This document shows, in pieces, positions 11,526 to 25,526 of a DNA stretch of 64,000 nucleotides (the stretch's first letter is position 1; each line of letters begins with the position of its first letter). Origin of the DNA: Rotaria sp. Silwood1 (Eukaryota > Rotifera > Eurotatoria > Philodinida > Philodinidae); contig CAJNOP010000408.1 of the NCBI GenBank assembly GCA_905250075.1, positions 62,001-126,000 of the forward strand. Direction: 5' to 3'. Position numbers and translations under genes: made by a program. The notes under the pieces were generated by a model. That model worked only from the letters and a program-made list of their open reading frames with translations, was not told the origin of the DNA and did not search any database.

Positions 11526-14500
11526 ATTTTTAATGTTATTTGATATTAGAAAAAAAAAAATATTTCGATTTCGAAGAATGATTTCACTCGTGTATTAATT
11601 GAGATTTACAACAAAGTTATATGATCTTTATTGATACATTTTAAGGTTAAATAGTATATTCTTGAAAAACGAATTACCAATTAATATAATGATATGAAAA
11701 TATTTTCAATTATAACAGATCAATATCATTTACTTATTTTAACTCTTAAATATTTGTTCTTCTCAATTCTATCAATCCATGAAATTGTTATAAGTAAACA
11801 TAAATGATTTATAAATAATAAATGAGAGTAAAAATAAATCATGATTTCTATTAAAGAATTAATATAAAACTATATCTAACTTCAAGTAGTCTAATTAGTA
11901 AAAAAAAAATTTTTTTACAAGCCTTTGTTTTTTTTTCTTAGCAGACTACCTATAGAAGTAACCGACAATACTCTTAAAATTTTGAAATTTTTCATAATTC
12001 GATTTCACATTAACATTCTAGAAAATAATCTTTGATATTCTTCAATTTTTTTGTTCTATCGATTTTCATGTAACATCAAGTTCATTGGAATTTTTTCTTT
12101 ACTTTTAAGTTCTATTCTCTATAGAATAAAATTGTCTTCAATTTGTTAAAAAAATCTTTTCTTTTGTTTTTTTCTTATCTAAAACTATATTCATTTTTAA
12201 TATATATATTCAAACGAAAATAATCGATACTAACCAATACTAACCAATTTCATAAGTAGGTTGATCATGATAATCAAACAAATAAAATAAACTATACTCG
12301 ATCTATATTATTTTACGTGCCGGGACTTCATATAGGATAGAATAGAACGAAAAAAAATCGTCCCATGATATGAGCAATCGTGAAATGTCTCATGTGGGAT
12401 GGAAGTCTTAAATATTTCATCCCATAGTATTTAACGCTCGTCAATGTTTCTTGTTGTTCCTGTCTGTTCGTTGACGTCCTCGTATGAGTCATTATGAAAA
12501 GTAGTTGTTGTTACTCTTAACCGTTTCTTTTCATCTACATTGTATTCTATTTTTGTTCTTCCAATTACGTAATTGAAATACATGACAAATATTTAAAAAA
12601 AAGAATGATTTCATTTTATATTTCATAATCTTATCGTGGACAAGATCTTTATTTCGAAACAATTGAGTCCTTGTTGATACAAAGAAAAATTAGATATTTC
12701 TCAAATATTTTTTGTCGGATGAGACAATTGGTTTCCTTCCATCCCATATCACGCGGAATTCTGTGATGTATATATAACATTAATAAATTATTTATATATG
12801 AAAAGTTTTGTTTACTGGTATAGATCACATTCGGTGCAATTTTTCGTCTAATAATTATTAAAAAAAATGTTACCTTTAGTCGCACTAGAACACAAAATTT
12901 ACTATTCAAAATGATAATCGATAATATATAAAGAGTGTAATTATAATAATGAAGAAATAATCGACTAGTAGGCAGCAATGCTATAGCGCTTTCATATGGA
13001 ATAATTGACATTTTTTGCTCAATAATAGTATCATATTGTTCTTTAAAAATTTCTAAATGTATTTTATTACTACGTTCCATACATTTATTTATGTAAATTA
13101 CATGTCTATGGAGGCGTTCATTCGATTGAGAAATTTATTATGAATAAATTTTTCAAAGTAAAATATAGCAACAAATACATTTAAATTTAATATTTAAAAA
13201 AAAAGTGCAGTAACTATGTAAAGACTGACGCATGTCGTGATGACGTAGTTTCTTGAGACAACAAAAGGTTGATACGTTTCCTTATTCAACTGTCATATGC
13301 TTAGCAGAATGTGTAGGATTCGACTTCCATGAAAGAGTATTATTTTTTCTTGTTAGCATTTTTTTTTCAATTGTTTACACCAAACAAGAAATACTTGTAA
13401 AATGTATGAAAAAAAAAAGTTAATTGAAATTACTAGTTTGAGTTTTTTTTTGACTATTACGATTGAGAGACATAAGCTTTAATTACATAAGAGCATATTG
13501 TTCATTCATGATGATATGAGTCTATGATATAACTAGGAAAATTTGAGATGTATTAATTATGTCTACTATATTAATGTGTCTAGCAACAACTATATCATAT
13601 AAATATAGAACATAATTATGATTCGTTACATGTGCATCATGAAAAAAAAGTTATTTAATCAGGATTATAATGTTTTTTCAAAAGTGTTATTAATAGTGGT
13701 AATTATTCAGATGAAATAGATCTTTATCTTAGTAGGAGATTTAAGAGGGAAATATCAGGAACAATTGTTTCTATCTTCTGAAAGGTTTTTCGATTTTTCT
13801 CAGCAATAAGCTATCCAAAAATGAGCTGATATGATCTCTAATAGATATCAATGCATGTTTTGTGACCATAATTACCGACTTTCTCTATCCCTTATTATTA
13901 TATATGAAAATGATTCATGCTAAAATATAAATTCTGTAGATAAATTTTGTATGTTAACCTTGGAAGTTTCTAGTCAGAAAGCAAAGATATTTATCACAAT
14001 AGAAAAAAAACTCGATCCTATATATTCGAATTGCGTCTGCTGAAGGCATTAACTTGAAAAAGCTTAATATCTAATGTATTATACGTATATTAAAAATAGC
14101 AGTTGAAGAAACAAAACAAAATGAATAGAAATCATCAGTTCTGATACATTATTCGTCCCGTTAATTGTTATAAGATACATTTCATTGAATAGAAAGCAAA
14201 CAATAAAAGTTCATAAATATTTTTCATTGAGAATGTTATATGTAGTCAAAAGTTTTCATAACTATTTCGAACAAAAAATATCAATGCTCTGAACATTATC
14301 GTTAACTATAGTTATACTCGATTGATTATGATTAGTATAACTATTTATTGTCACTGCAAATGGTTCATCGTGATGTTCAGTAATAATTATTTTCTGCAAC
14401 TGGAAATTTTCATGATCATTTTTTAAATTTGACAAGTTATTAAAATATATTTTCAAATTTAAAATGATCATAATTTTTCTTTTTCAATATTTAATTGTTA

Positions 14501-15889
14501 GAATATAGATAAATATGATGCATATATAATGATGAGTTACTTTTGTGAATTCTTATTTTTAAATTTTATTATTTATAAGAAAAGAAAAATACTTTCGATT
14601 TTATCTTTTCTGAAGTGAAAAAACATCACTTCACCTTTATGAAGCATACTCATGCTGCACTTTCATTTGCATGACCATTGGCATACATAAGAACCAGTGG
14701 TAGCACTTACGATTTTTGGTTTCAGCTATAAACAATTGCAGATAGTATCTTTTACCCAAATTCGAATTCTTTATTACAAAGAATTCCAATGAACCAGAAA
14801 GAAAATAGTTTCAAAATTTTGCTCGTTCTGATGAAATTTACGATGACATAACACTAACTAGAAATCGTCAATCGTTTCTGATAGTAAGTACATGAGTAGC
14901 TAATGACCTGTTAGAAAAGAGCAAGAACAAAAAATCTTGGTCGCAGCAACATTGCTGCTCTTTATATTAAAATTAGCTTTGTTTAGGCGAAATTTTTATC
15001 TGAGGAAGATGTTGTTTTTTCCCTGAAGTAATACTATCTCTGATGATCTTGAAAAAACTGTTATGCCTTATGTCTATTTAATTATTTTTGTACTAAAATG
15101 ACTCTTAAACAATTCATCAGTCTGTTTGCATACATGATTGGTAGATGTTTTGAAGAAGAGGTCTCAAATCAGGTGAAAGTGAGAATCGAAACGAACTAAA
15201 AGTGAAATATGTGTAAAATAAAGGATGATATCTTTGACAAAATCTATTATCATTTTCTCTTTTTTATTCTTATATATATTGAAAGAAGACGGGCTTTCTA
15301 CAAAAGTAGTATCATAGGTACTAAGGTATTGCTCTTATGTACTTAACTACATATACAAAATTTTCTAGTATAAGTATAATTACATCTAATGAACATTTTT
15401 GCCATAGGGAAGAAGTCTCAAAGTAAACAACCAATTTTGAACACACGAACAATATATGAGGACCAACATACAGTTCAAAAACAATAACAAACAAAAACTT
15501 GAGAAATGTTCATAGGAAAAATACTATATTTATTATTTCTGATTATCAATAAAAAAATAATTTACTGCTTATTTTTCATCATTTTATGACCAACTAGAAT
15601 GCACTAGCTGAACTTCATGTAATACACATATTTACTGGAGCTTACAGAGAAAGATAACCTCTGAACACTGTCAACTGAGCTATATATGCGCGATTGAGCA
15701 CTAACCCTATATTTGCCATTGTTTACATCATTTTCTAAAAACTAATGTTGGTTTTTTTCGTGTTGTAGAAGCTTCATTGAATTTTTGTGGAAACTATAAA
15801 ATCGTTCGAGGATTAATCATGATTTGAAAATGTTTCAGTTTTTCCTAACTCAATTTCTGAGAAAGTCGAATCTATCAAAAATTTACTAT
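11526..15889. other. AT-rich intergenic DNA
   Basis: Apart from the weak frame at 12903-13080, I see no gene. There is no recognisable domain and no long coding-like frame. Confidence 0.5.
12903..13080 (-). CDS. Hypothetical short exon
   Basis: The frame begins MERSNKIHLEIFKEQY and continues SIIPYESAIALLPTSR, with more even amino-acid use than the surrounding DNA. A donor (GTAAAT) at 12902 and an acceptor at 12848 would define a typical 55-nt intron, but the joined frame stops after seven more codons. Read without splicing, the frame runs on to 12649 and becomes A/T-biased. Function unknown; it may not be a gene. Confidence 0.2.
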
Positions 15890-16737
15890 GAATGATCTTT
15901 AATTAGTCAATGAATCTACTTAGAGAAGAGAATATTGCATGATTAAAATTAGAAAAGTTCAAATGAGAATTTCATTTGAAAAACAAAAGAAAACTTGATT
16001 TCAACAACTATTTCGAATAGTATCCGTCAAAAAACATTTTCTAGAAAAAAGATCGACTCTAATATTGTTAATAGAACATTAGTCTTCGCTAGTTATTACG
16101 AGGAATGTTGAAACAGTAAATTCAAATGAAATCAAAATTTGAGAGGAGTTCATACATCTTTTCACTTTGACAAAATATCTCGAAATTTTCAATTCGACAA
16201 CATTCTCTTTCATTCGATGATAGAACAATTCCTTTAATTGATTATCATTGTCTAGCTAGGCCTTACTTGCAAAGATATTGTGGTATAATTCACGCTTGCA
16301 TGTGATACTCTCGTTGCATTGGTTTCTCTTCTTACTAACGAAACCAAAATTACCTGTCAATGAGGAGCTTCTCATTCCTCACATGCACAACCAGCTCATC
16401 ACGTGCTTACATGTTTATCGATCTTTGCACTTTTCGATAGACAAACGGTTGTCGTTTGATGATTCTGCGTAACTGTAACAGTTACATCTCGTATATGTGT
16501 ACTCAAAAAACACAATATATTGAATTTTGACGAAAATAAGATCTGTTTTCTGAATACATTTGACTTATTAATATTGAATTATGTGATCATTAGATCCGAG
16601 AGTTCATGACCATGGAACCACAAGACACACTGATACTGTAAAAAGTTCCTATCAGCAATATTCCCCGAGTTTTATGGTCATTTTAAAACGGAGATTTCAA
16701 AGAAATCGGTATCAGCGGTGAAATAAACTAATAAACT

Positions 16738-18078
16738 CTATTTCGACGTTAAAAAAATTAGCAAAGACACAAAAAAAAGATATGGAGAGAAACTTAGATG
16801 AGTAGTACCATCCGACTCATTGATAGTTATCTCAGTAATTCCAGTGTCCTCGTTAATTGTACTACTCTTGGTAGTAGTACTGGCCTCAGTAGTTGTGTAA
16901 TCTTCAGTAATTGTATCATCATCAAGTGTTGTACCATCTTTTCTAATTGCATCGGCTATGGCAGCCATATCATCTTCGGTATTTGTACCATCTTCGGTGT
17001 TTGTACCATCTTCGGCAATTGTACCGTCATCGGTATTTGTACCATCTTCGGTATTTGTACCATCTTCGGTATTTGTACTATCTGCGGTATTTGTACCATC
17101 TTCGGTATTTGTACCATCTTCGGTGTTTGTACCATCTTCGGTTTTTGTACCAACTTCGGCATTTGTACCATCTTCGGTATTTGTACTATCTTCGGTATTT
17201 GTACTATCTTCGGTATTTGTACCATCTTCAACATTTGTACCGTCATCGGTATTTGTGCCATCTTTGGCATTTGTACCATCTTCGGTATTTGTACTATCTT
17301 CGGTATTTGTACCATCTTTGGTGTTTGTACCATCTTCGACATTTGTACCGTCAACGGTATTTGTGCCATCTTCAGTATGGGTATGGGTGTTTGTATCATC
17401 TTCGGCATTTGTACCGTCTTCGGTATTTGTACCATCATCGGTATTTGTGCCATGTTCAGTGTGGGTGTGGGTGTTTGTACCATCTTCAGTATTTTTATCA
17501 TCTTTGGTATTTGTACCATCTTCACTAGTTGCCTCCACTATGGTAGCTATATCATTTTCAAGTATTGTGCTATCTTCACTAGTCCCATCGATTATGGTAG
17601 CTATATCATCTTCGATATTTGTATTGACTATACTAGTTGCATCATTTTTGGGTATTTTATCATCTTCACTAGTTGCATCAATTATGGTATCTGTATCATC
17701 TTCGGTAGTTGTATCATCTGATGATGGTCTCATATACGAACTTCTATCATTACACAAATTCGTAGAGCAACACATTAAATTCATATAGATCGAGGATATG
17801 GTCACTAACTGTTGACATGTCGAGTTCACTAGAATTTCCCAGTACCATTTCAACGCTTGTGTTGATATCTCCTTTAACGTACAAGCCAAATTTCGATCCT
17901 GACAGATAAATGCATAACTCGTACAAACGCATCGATTGTTCGTACAGGCGTCTTTGGTATTTGAATTTACTATTGTTGTTGGTGTAATCGAGGAATTTGA
18001 CACTCCTTCATAGCAAATAATGCAGAAGGAGCAGGGAATAATGCAGATCAATAATACGAGAGAGACAAACAACTTCAT
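16738..18078 (-). CDS. Ly6/uPAR-like GPI-anchored protein with long Thr/Asp/Glu repeat stalk (copy 1)
   Basis: This predicts a 446-residue surface protein. Residues 1-19 (MKLFVSLVLLICIIPCSFC) form a signal peptide. A ten-cysteine three-finger domain follows, from IICYEGVSNS to the family-typical CCSTNLCND near residue 111. Instead of a short linker there are about 300 residues of hydrophilic repeats, mainly NTEDGT, rich in Thr, Asp and Glu. A C-terminal hydrophobic tail (FSPYLFFVSLLIFLTSK) fits a GPI-anchor signal. The gene has one exon and is paralogous to the genes starting at 25526 and 32044, which share its signal peptide, cysteine pattern and tail but have short linkers. The stalk is probably an O-glycosylated spacer holding the domain off the membrane; this is inferred from composition. 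Ligand unknown. Confidence 0.85.
   Translation of the reverse strand: MKLFVSLVLLICIIPCSFCIICYEGVSNSSITPTTIVNSNTKDACTNNRCVCTSYAFICQDRNLACTLKEISTQALKWYWEILVNSTCQQLVTISSIYMNLMCCSTNLCNDRSSYMRPSSDDTTTEDDTDTIIDATSEDDKIPKNDATSIVNTNIEDDIATIIDGTSEDSTILENDIATIVEATSEDGTNTKDDKNTEDGTNTHTHTEHGTNTDDGTNTEDGTNAEDDTNTHTHTEDGTNTVDGTNVEDGTNTKDGTNTEDSTNTEDGTNAKDGTNTDDGTNVEDGTNTEDSTNTEDSTNTEDGTNAEVGTKTEDGTNTEDGTNTEDGTNTADSTNTEDGTNTEDGTNTDDGTIAEDGTNTEDGTNTEDDMAAIADAIRKDGTTLDDDTITEDYTTTEASTTTKSSTINEDTGITEITINESDGTTHLSFSPYLFFVSLLIFLTSK
16956..17530 (-). repeat. 18-bp coding minisatellite (NTEDGT hexapeptide)
   Basis: About 30 copies of an 18-bp unit, read on the plus strand as accatcttcggtatttgt, lie in frame in the copy 1 gene and encode NTEDGT with variants (NTDDGT, NAEDGT, NTEDST, NVEDGT). 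Because 18 is a multiple of three and the unit lacks stops in several frames, long spurious frames appear on both strands. Two units carry an inserted THTHTE variant (about 17380 and 17460), pointing to a higher-order duplication of roughly 80 bp. Confidence 0.95.
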
Positions 18079-21000
18079 ATTTTCGAGTTTTATGAAATGA
18101 CCAAGTATGAAGGCAATCGTTTATTTTTACTCCGCATCATTAAAAGCAGTAATCAATATCTTAGAATTATTCACCTATGTAGTATTATGTTTGATGCATT
18201 GAATCGCAATAATAGAATGTCAATATCTATCAAGACAATCTTACCAAATGCGTCTATTATAAGACAGTACACCTTGATCGAAGCTTTTGGATGACAGTCG
18301 AGAAAAACGAGGACGCCTTTGTATTATGCTTTTTTATTCAAGTTATTCAAGGATTGTTTCTGTGATGTGTTCGTCCTTAGCGTTTTTTCTCTTCAAAAAA
18401 ATACGTAAAGACGAGAAAAGAAAAATTATTGTGAAAATTATAGGCATTGAATATAGCAATTGCTCCTACGTTTCATGGCCCATCGTTATGTGAAGGGCAT
18501 TAGTGACAATAACAGTGATTGTTTAAAAAAGAAAATGAGAAGGTTTTTGTTTCAGCGGGAGTTGTGAGACTTATCGAGATAAATAGCCTAGTTGATGAAA
18601 TATGTATTGCATGATATTATTTTTGTATACTCGATAACTTATCAGAGTAGGATTTGGAGTTGCAAGTGAAATATGATGAGGAGAAACTATTCAGTCATAA
18701 ACTCAAATACCAAAAGTGACTGAAACGATATGAAAACCAATTCATTTTTGCTGTATTTTCAAGAAATCAGAGAAACATTGTTGAGTTAATAATAGTGGAC
18801 TTTCAGCAAAAATTAGTCATCTGAAGAGTAAAATAAGTCAATTTCAGACAAATAAAGTTTTATGTTCATTTAGTGTTCTAAAATTCTCTTGGTCTTTCTC
18901 TTCCAAAGTCTATCGATGCAATTTTGATAGGATGAAGAACCAGAGACGCAAATTCTACCAAATTTTTCCTAGAACAAGTAGAAAAGATGAATATTTCCTC
19001 AAGCAACAAAAGTATAAGACACATCATCTATATTCAGACTTTATTCTGTATGAATATGTGACTTGCTTTTACTCATACTCAACACTTAGTACTAGATTTA
19101 CAATAGTATAAAAAAGATAAAAGATTAATATTAAATTCTGTCTAGGATATCATCTTTCATCTTACGTATATATCATGTTTATTTCAATTCTGTTCTTGTT
19201 TCTGTCAAATCTGATAAGGGATCTTCGAGAAGACTCCACTGGATGTTATACTGATTATGCATGCAAACAATTCATGGATGATTTAAGGCATCTTTTTTGT
19301 ATTATAAAAGAATGATATTCAATAGACAAGCAATAAAACTTTTCTCAAGGTTATGAGAGATATTATTACCGCAGAATTAAAGAGCAACGTCTACTTTAGA
19401 TAAGAATTGTGCCTAGATGAGACTAATATTTTACTTCAAGAGCTGAAATATCAGTTATATAAGGCTGAACTTTAGTTGAACAAGAAGAATTTTCGTTTCA
19501 ACATAGGTTTTTCATCTTTATTTTTTAGTATTATGCATGAAAAAGTTAAAAAAATTAACATATGACTAATTGATTGAAAAAAACTTATAATACTCACATA
19601 TGTCATCTTTCTTAGAGATAAAAATGATTATTTCTTCATTTTTATATTGTTTTTAGTGTCTGCTGTTCTTGTGTAATATAAAATATTTTCATTTTGAGTG
19701 TACGCCATATTTTTTCACGGAAGTTGCATGTAAAATTAACAAAAAAAAACTCATTCGAATACAAAAGTCTATTTGATTCTTACCTAGATCATTAGATCTT
19801 TTTAACTTATATGATTAATAGTAAGAAAGTATGATAAAAATGTCTTATGAAAGAAATAAAATCACATGAATTGTCATTAATTCCGAGTATTCGCATTTAT
19901 ATAATTATATTGAAGATAAATTTAATATGTGACAGAATTGTACATTTAGTAGAACAATTTTTGTCTACTGAACATTATTCAAATGAAATGAAAGACAGAT
20001 AGTACTAATTAAAAATTATTTTTTTTTGTCAAGACTATCACTACTATATTCAAACATGTAGTTTTAGAATCTTCTTCGTTTTTTTTTAATTTTCATGTCA
20101 GTATTCTATGTAGATGAGATCGAAAATCTCTTGTATTTCGAAGAATTTATTATTATCTTTTCACAGCTGTTATAACTTGTATTGCAATCATTTTATTATT
20201 ACAACCAACTCATTGACACAAATGATTAATGGTATAATTAACTTTAGCCATTCGTTCTTCATCATTTACATTCATTAATAACGTATATGAATGAAGTGTG
20301 AGTGTAAAAAATTTCTTTCAACGTTATCCGAAGCTGCTTGTCATATTCTATTTATGCTATAAGAATTTCTTTTTTTTTGATTGAAGACTCAGACTTCTAA
20401 AAATATTTTATCATTGCGTAACATTGTTGCATAAGATGATTCGTTTTCTCCAATGTTACTGATAAAACTTCGATTTTTTGCTCAAATAAAAAATAGAAAA
20501 AAAGAGCTAATATAACGCTGTTACACAGGTTTTTATCAATTGATTTTAATGCATTTCACATTCTGAGGTAATATTTTATTTTTATGAACATTGGTTTTTC
20601 TTGTATGTGTAGTCGTTTTCAGCAAGAATTAAGTTGTTACATCATAAGAGAAGCTCATTAAAGACACAATAAGTTAAAAACTATGCAATCTGTTCTGGAG
20701 AACAAAAGTCAAAAATAAATCGACCATGTTGTACAGTATTAAATTCTACATTAAGTGATATATCAGTCAACGTTTTTTGAAAGAATTTTCCGATTAGAAA
20801 ATTCAAAATACGATTTTGAAAAAGTTTGTAATCCAGTTTTTCGTGTCGAAATTCGAATTTTTTTAAATACCAAATCTCAAATGCGTAATAAATATTAAAA
20901 ATTGCACCTCCTAATGCATTCACATCTGTCGAACTCGAAAGAAAATTTTTTCAAAAACTTTTTGTATTTTAAAAACAAAACCTTTATAAATATAAATAGG

Positions 21001-24000
21001 CATTTTTAACTATACTCAAGATAAAGTACAAGTTGAATATTTGGATTATTTTTATATTCGCTTCTTATTTGATCAATTAATATTGAGCATTGCAAATAAT
21101 ATACATTAGTTTGACATTTTTTCATAGATGAAGAAAATAAAAGTTCTTAGGATTACATTTTTAAATTATCGTTTCATTTAGTAGCGAAAATATATGCAGA
21201 AAATCAAAGGAACTTATCATGTGTTATTGTTTAATTTAAAATTGAAAAGTTTCTTTAAGAAATTGAATCGTAGAGAGATATCTATAAAAACATATTGGTA
21301 AAAATTGTACTTTTTGCCCCTTGCCTTTCCTCTGTACAGTTTCATCGACTCTCTTATCTATCCTTAACTTTCAGCTTAGAAAGAGCATGCTTTTTCTTAT
21401 ATATGATATCATTTTTATTAAATAATAGTTCATTAAATGAACAGATCAAGATTCGAAATGAATAAACACACATTTGATAAATAAGAAACAAAAATAATAA
21501 ACTTTTGCAAAGTTTAGTTATTTTTCATTTGAGAAGATAGATAGTGTCAAGTTTGAGTTAAATAAAATTGTTTCAAATTTTCTTTTGCTTATATTTAATT
21601 ATATTTTTGTAAAATGATTAAATTTCAGAATTAATATTTAAAGATTAGATTAATGAGAGCGCATATAGAAAATAAATTGTTTTAAAAACTATTGCAATCT
21701 TTAGAAGACGTTTCAATAGGTTAGAGACATGGCTTTAGCATCATTCCATCGAGAATTTTTTGCATTACAAAAAAGCTGGCTTTGTTTTTCAAATAATCGT
21801 TTTTTTTTTGTTGACGCAAAAATTAGAAGATGAGCACACACTCATTCGTCTAACTGTGATTTCCGATATTTTGCAAGTTTCTATCGATTTTTTTAAGTCT
21901 TTCTTCATCAGAATCAATCTGAAAAGTTAAGTATTTGGCATCAACGGATAGAAAATTTCGTACTATCTGCTTCTACAAGCTTTTCAAGGTTTTTGCTATT
22001 GTTGTCCAGAAGAAAAATGAATTTAAATCGACATTATAGTATTCGGATGTGGAATTGAAGAAGTGAAACATTCAGAAAAGAAAAATTATGTAATTCTGTC
22101 AGAAAAGGATTTTTCATTTTTTTTTGACATCTTTGTCTCGCAAAGATTCCTTCTGAAACATACATCAAAGGATACAGAATTTTGTGGAAAAGTTCAGCGA
22201 AACATTTAAGAGAAATTGTTCGTTTTTTGACTGTCACAATTAGACAATAGAATAAGTATTCGTCCATTTAAAATTTTGTGCTGAAATAAAAAACAAGAGT
22301 TATTGGAAGAACAGAGACAGTAAATTTGCAGAACAGAATATTTTCTATCGAATGAGTCTAAAACGAAGTTTTTAATATGTTGGAAAGTGTCCTAAATATT
22401 AACTAGTTGACTGGTTTATCTTTTTCTTACTGGCGAATTTATATTCTGTATACACAACCAAGAATCATCGATTTGCACTTAGCTAAGAAGCATTTAATTC
22501 AAAGTTAAGGTGAGGTATTATCATGATTATTCCTATTAGTTTTCATGTATTCTAGGAGTCTATATTAAATATTCACAAGCATATATGCTGTTCAATATAG
22601 ATGTCTTATATACATTTTATTTAGATATAAAATGAAATACGATACAGACGTATATAATGAAGATTTGACAAAACAATGAATATGAGAACTACAGCTATCG
22701 CCTTATCCTGATATTTTTTCAAAACCAATAATAGCCCAAAAGAAATGTGTATTGTTAGAAGAGAAAGTAAAATATTTTTTTAATTTTAAGCAATAAAAAA
22801 ATAACATTTTTTTTATTTGTTTGAAGCATCAAAGAGAATAAAAGGAAATTTACTTTTAAGAAAATATACAACGGACACAGAATGGTACAATTCGTATTTT
22901 GAGCAATCATTTCTATCTTAGAATTCCATATCTTGTAGATTTTTTTTTCATAAAAATGTTCTGCGTTTCTTAAAGCTTTAGTTTTTTTCTTTGATCTTTT
23001 AAGGATAAATAAAATCGTATTTTTATGATATCCAAATAAGGAGATATCAAACTATTCCTATTTACAATGAAGATTTTTCTATCGCACAAATTAACAGTAC
23101 ACCAAAATACGGCTTGAATACAGTAAAATATAAGAAAAGAAAAATGAAAACTAAAGTATTCTATGAAAGAAAGATATTGAATTACAAATAAACTTGCAAT
23201 GCTAATTATTAAATAAAAAAAAGTCAAACAGAGATGTTTAAAGTCATAATTATTTGTAGTCTTTGAATAAGTTATGAAAACACATATAATTATTTACCTT
23301 TTTCTATTATTCATATGTCTTGATATTTGACTTGTAAAGACAATCGCACGTTTCTTTTATTATATACATTATACTGTTAATCTGAAAATCTGTATTTTAA
23401 TAAAGAACTCTTAATCTAATTTTAGAGAATTAAATTTAGATGAATCTCTATCAACCCATTAACAACAAGTCTTTAGTCTTACCGAAAACCTAATAGTTTA
23501 AAATGAAAGGTTCTTGTCTGAAAAAAACGAATACGAGTACGATATTGAGTACTAATATTATCGCTCATAAAAATGTCGGTGGAAAAACATTTGTATTATT
23601 AATTTTGATAGTATAGGAACACGGTAAACCTGAATTTAGTAGAAAGTAAAAACATCGAAATTTAAGATGATGGTGCAAGTGAATATGTAATAGTGAGGGT
23701 GCGGATGAGGAAGATTCTTACTATCATAAACTATGATTTTCAACATAATTATTTTCGATTAAACTCAGTATAATTGTGTTTAATTTAAATAATTTAAATT
23801 AAACGAAATTCTTAAAATTCAGTTAAATAGTTCTTAATTTTGGTTTTATGTTCACAAATAAGACGATATAAAGTAGACTTGATCAATGAGGCCTTTGCAA
23901 GCGTTCTTTCAACAATTAAAGATCATGAGACCGTACCTCTAGTAGTATTTGGCTAGTTTGTCATTCGATTTTCATGCAGTTGTCTCTGACCATATTCAAA

Positions 24001-24980
24001 AACGATGACCTGTTCAAATCTAATATCAATATTTTGTAATTAATGAACAACACGAATCGAACTCGAGAAAAATATTCCGAATTATTCTGTATGAGACTAT
24101 TCAGATGTTAATAACTCATCTTGTCAATGTACAAAAGAAACTTGCTTGACATATATATAGTCTGTAAAACATGTAAGCACCCATCATATGATCTTCAATC
24201 AGTCAGAAAATGTATTTAGAGAAGATCTTTTAAGAATTTTGTTCAAACAATGATGAAGAAATTGATTTCAGCAACTAACGAACAATATCCGTCAAAAAAC
24301 ACTTTGTAGAAAAACGATTGTGTCTAATATCGTTCATAGAATTTTATCTCTAAAATGTTTCACGAGACATGTCGAGATAACAAAATTCAAATGGAGGCAA
24401 AATTTAAGAGAAGCTCATGAAGTTTTCAATTCGAGAACATCCTCTTTGATACGATAAAAAGATACTTATCTTAATTGATTAGCTTTGCCTAGTTAGGCTT
24501 TAATTGCAAAACTATTGTGACCTAGTTCAAACTTGCATGCGACTCTCTCATGATGCTTTTCTTCCTCTTTGTTAACAAGTCCATAACCACATATTATTGA
24601 GGGGTTTCTCATCACCCACACGCATACCCACCTCATTGCATCTTTAAATGTTCATCGACTTTTGCATTTTTCAATAAAACACGGAAGTTGCTTGATAATT
24701 GTGCCTAACTGTAAGAACCGCATCTCGACTATGTTCACTGACGCAATACACTATATCGAATTTTGATGATAATGAGATGGTTTGCTGAACGACTTTGACT
24801 TAATCATTAATATAGAAATATGTGATCATTAGATCTGGAAGAATTCATTACGACAGAAGTACAAGACATATTTCGTACAGTCAGCAGTTTTTATTTTGCA
24901 ATATTGCCCGAATTCTATGATCATTTCCAAAAGAAAATTTATTTGAAATAGACATTATGGACATAATAAGCTAGTAACTT
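18079..24980. other. Unit 1 and unit 2 flanking DNA of the tandem array
   Basis: AT-rich DNA upstream of copy 1 and downstream of copy 2. Parts align with the same positions in units 2 and 3. A minus-strand frame at 20681-20923 (VNALGGAIFNIYYAFEIW near its start) is the only coding-like stretch, lies in DNA apparently private to unit 1, and is not recognised. No other gene seen. Confidence 0.5.
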
Positions 24981-25526
24981 TTATTTCACCATTAGAAAAA
25001 CTAGCATAGTTGCAAAATAAAAATATGAAGATAAACATGGATGATTTGTACCTCCGGGTGCTGCCGTAGTGCTCGTCGTTGTTACTGTATCATTCTTCGT
25101 AGTTGCGTTCCCCTTGATAGTTGTATCAATTATGGTAAGTTTATTCACTATGGAATTGTTATTGTTCGATGTTGATATTGTATTCGAACTTCGATCATTA
25201 CACAAATCCACAGAACAACACGTTAAATTTATGTAAACCAAATCATTAGCCATTAGTTCTTGACATGTCGAGTTCACTATAAATCCCCATACCCATTTCA
25301 ATGCTTGTCTTGATATCTCCTCTAATGTACAAGCTAAGTCTTGCTCTTCACAAATAAATGCATAGCTGGTGCAAATACATTGTTTGTTAGTACATTCAGA
25401 TGCGATATTTGAGTTTATTGTTGTATTCGGTGTAATCGAGGCAGTTGACACTCCGTCATAGCAAATAATACAGGAAATCCATGAAAACGTGCAGAGCAAT
25501 AGTATGAGAGAAATAAACAACTTCAT
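24981..25526 (-). CDS. Ly6/uPAR-like GPI-anchored protein (copy 2)
   Basis: This predicts 181 residues. The start MKLFISLILLLC matches copies 1 and 3; an in-frame ATG 14 codons upstream lies in DNA that is conserved but not translated in copy 1. A signal peptide of about 19 residues is followed by a ten-cysteine three-finger domain from IICYDGVSTA to CCSVDLCND. A Thr/Asn-rich linker of about 50 residues follows (NATTKNDTVTTTSTTAAPGG), with NDT and NAT as possible N-glycosylation sites, then a hydrophobic GPI-type tail. AATAAA on the coding strand lies just past the stop and could serve as polyadenylation signal. The middle copy keeps all ten cysteines, so it appears functional. Confidence 0.85.
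   Translation of the reverse strand: MKLFISLILLLCTFSWISCIICYDGVSTASITPNTTINSNIASECTNKQCICTSYAFICEEQDLACTLEEISRQALKWVWGFIVNSTCQELMANDLVYINLTCCSVDLCNDRSSNTISTSNNNNSIVNKLTIIDTTIKGNATTKNDTVTTTSTTAAPGGTNHPCLSSYFYFATMLVFLMVK

Noticed and set aside
16956..17530. Possible CRISPR-like array
   Set aside because: Repeats are directly adjacent without unique spacers, lie in a eukaryotic coding sequence and encode NTEDGT.
16798..17788. Long plus-strand and alternate minus-strand reading frames over the 18-bp repeat
   Set aside because: They arise because the repeat length is a multiple of three and lacks stops in several frames. Only the 446-residue frame has a signal peptide, cysteine domain and anchor tail shared with two paralogues.
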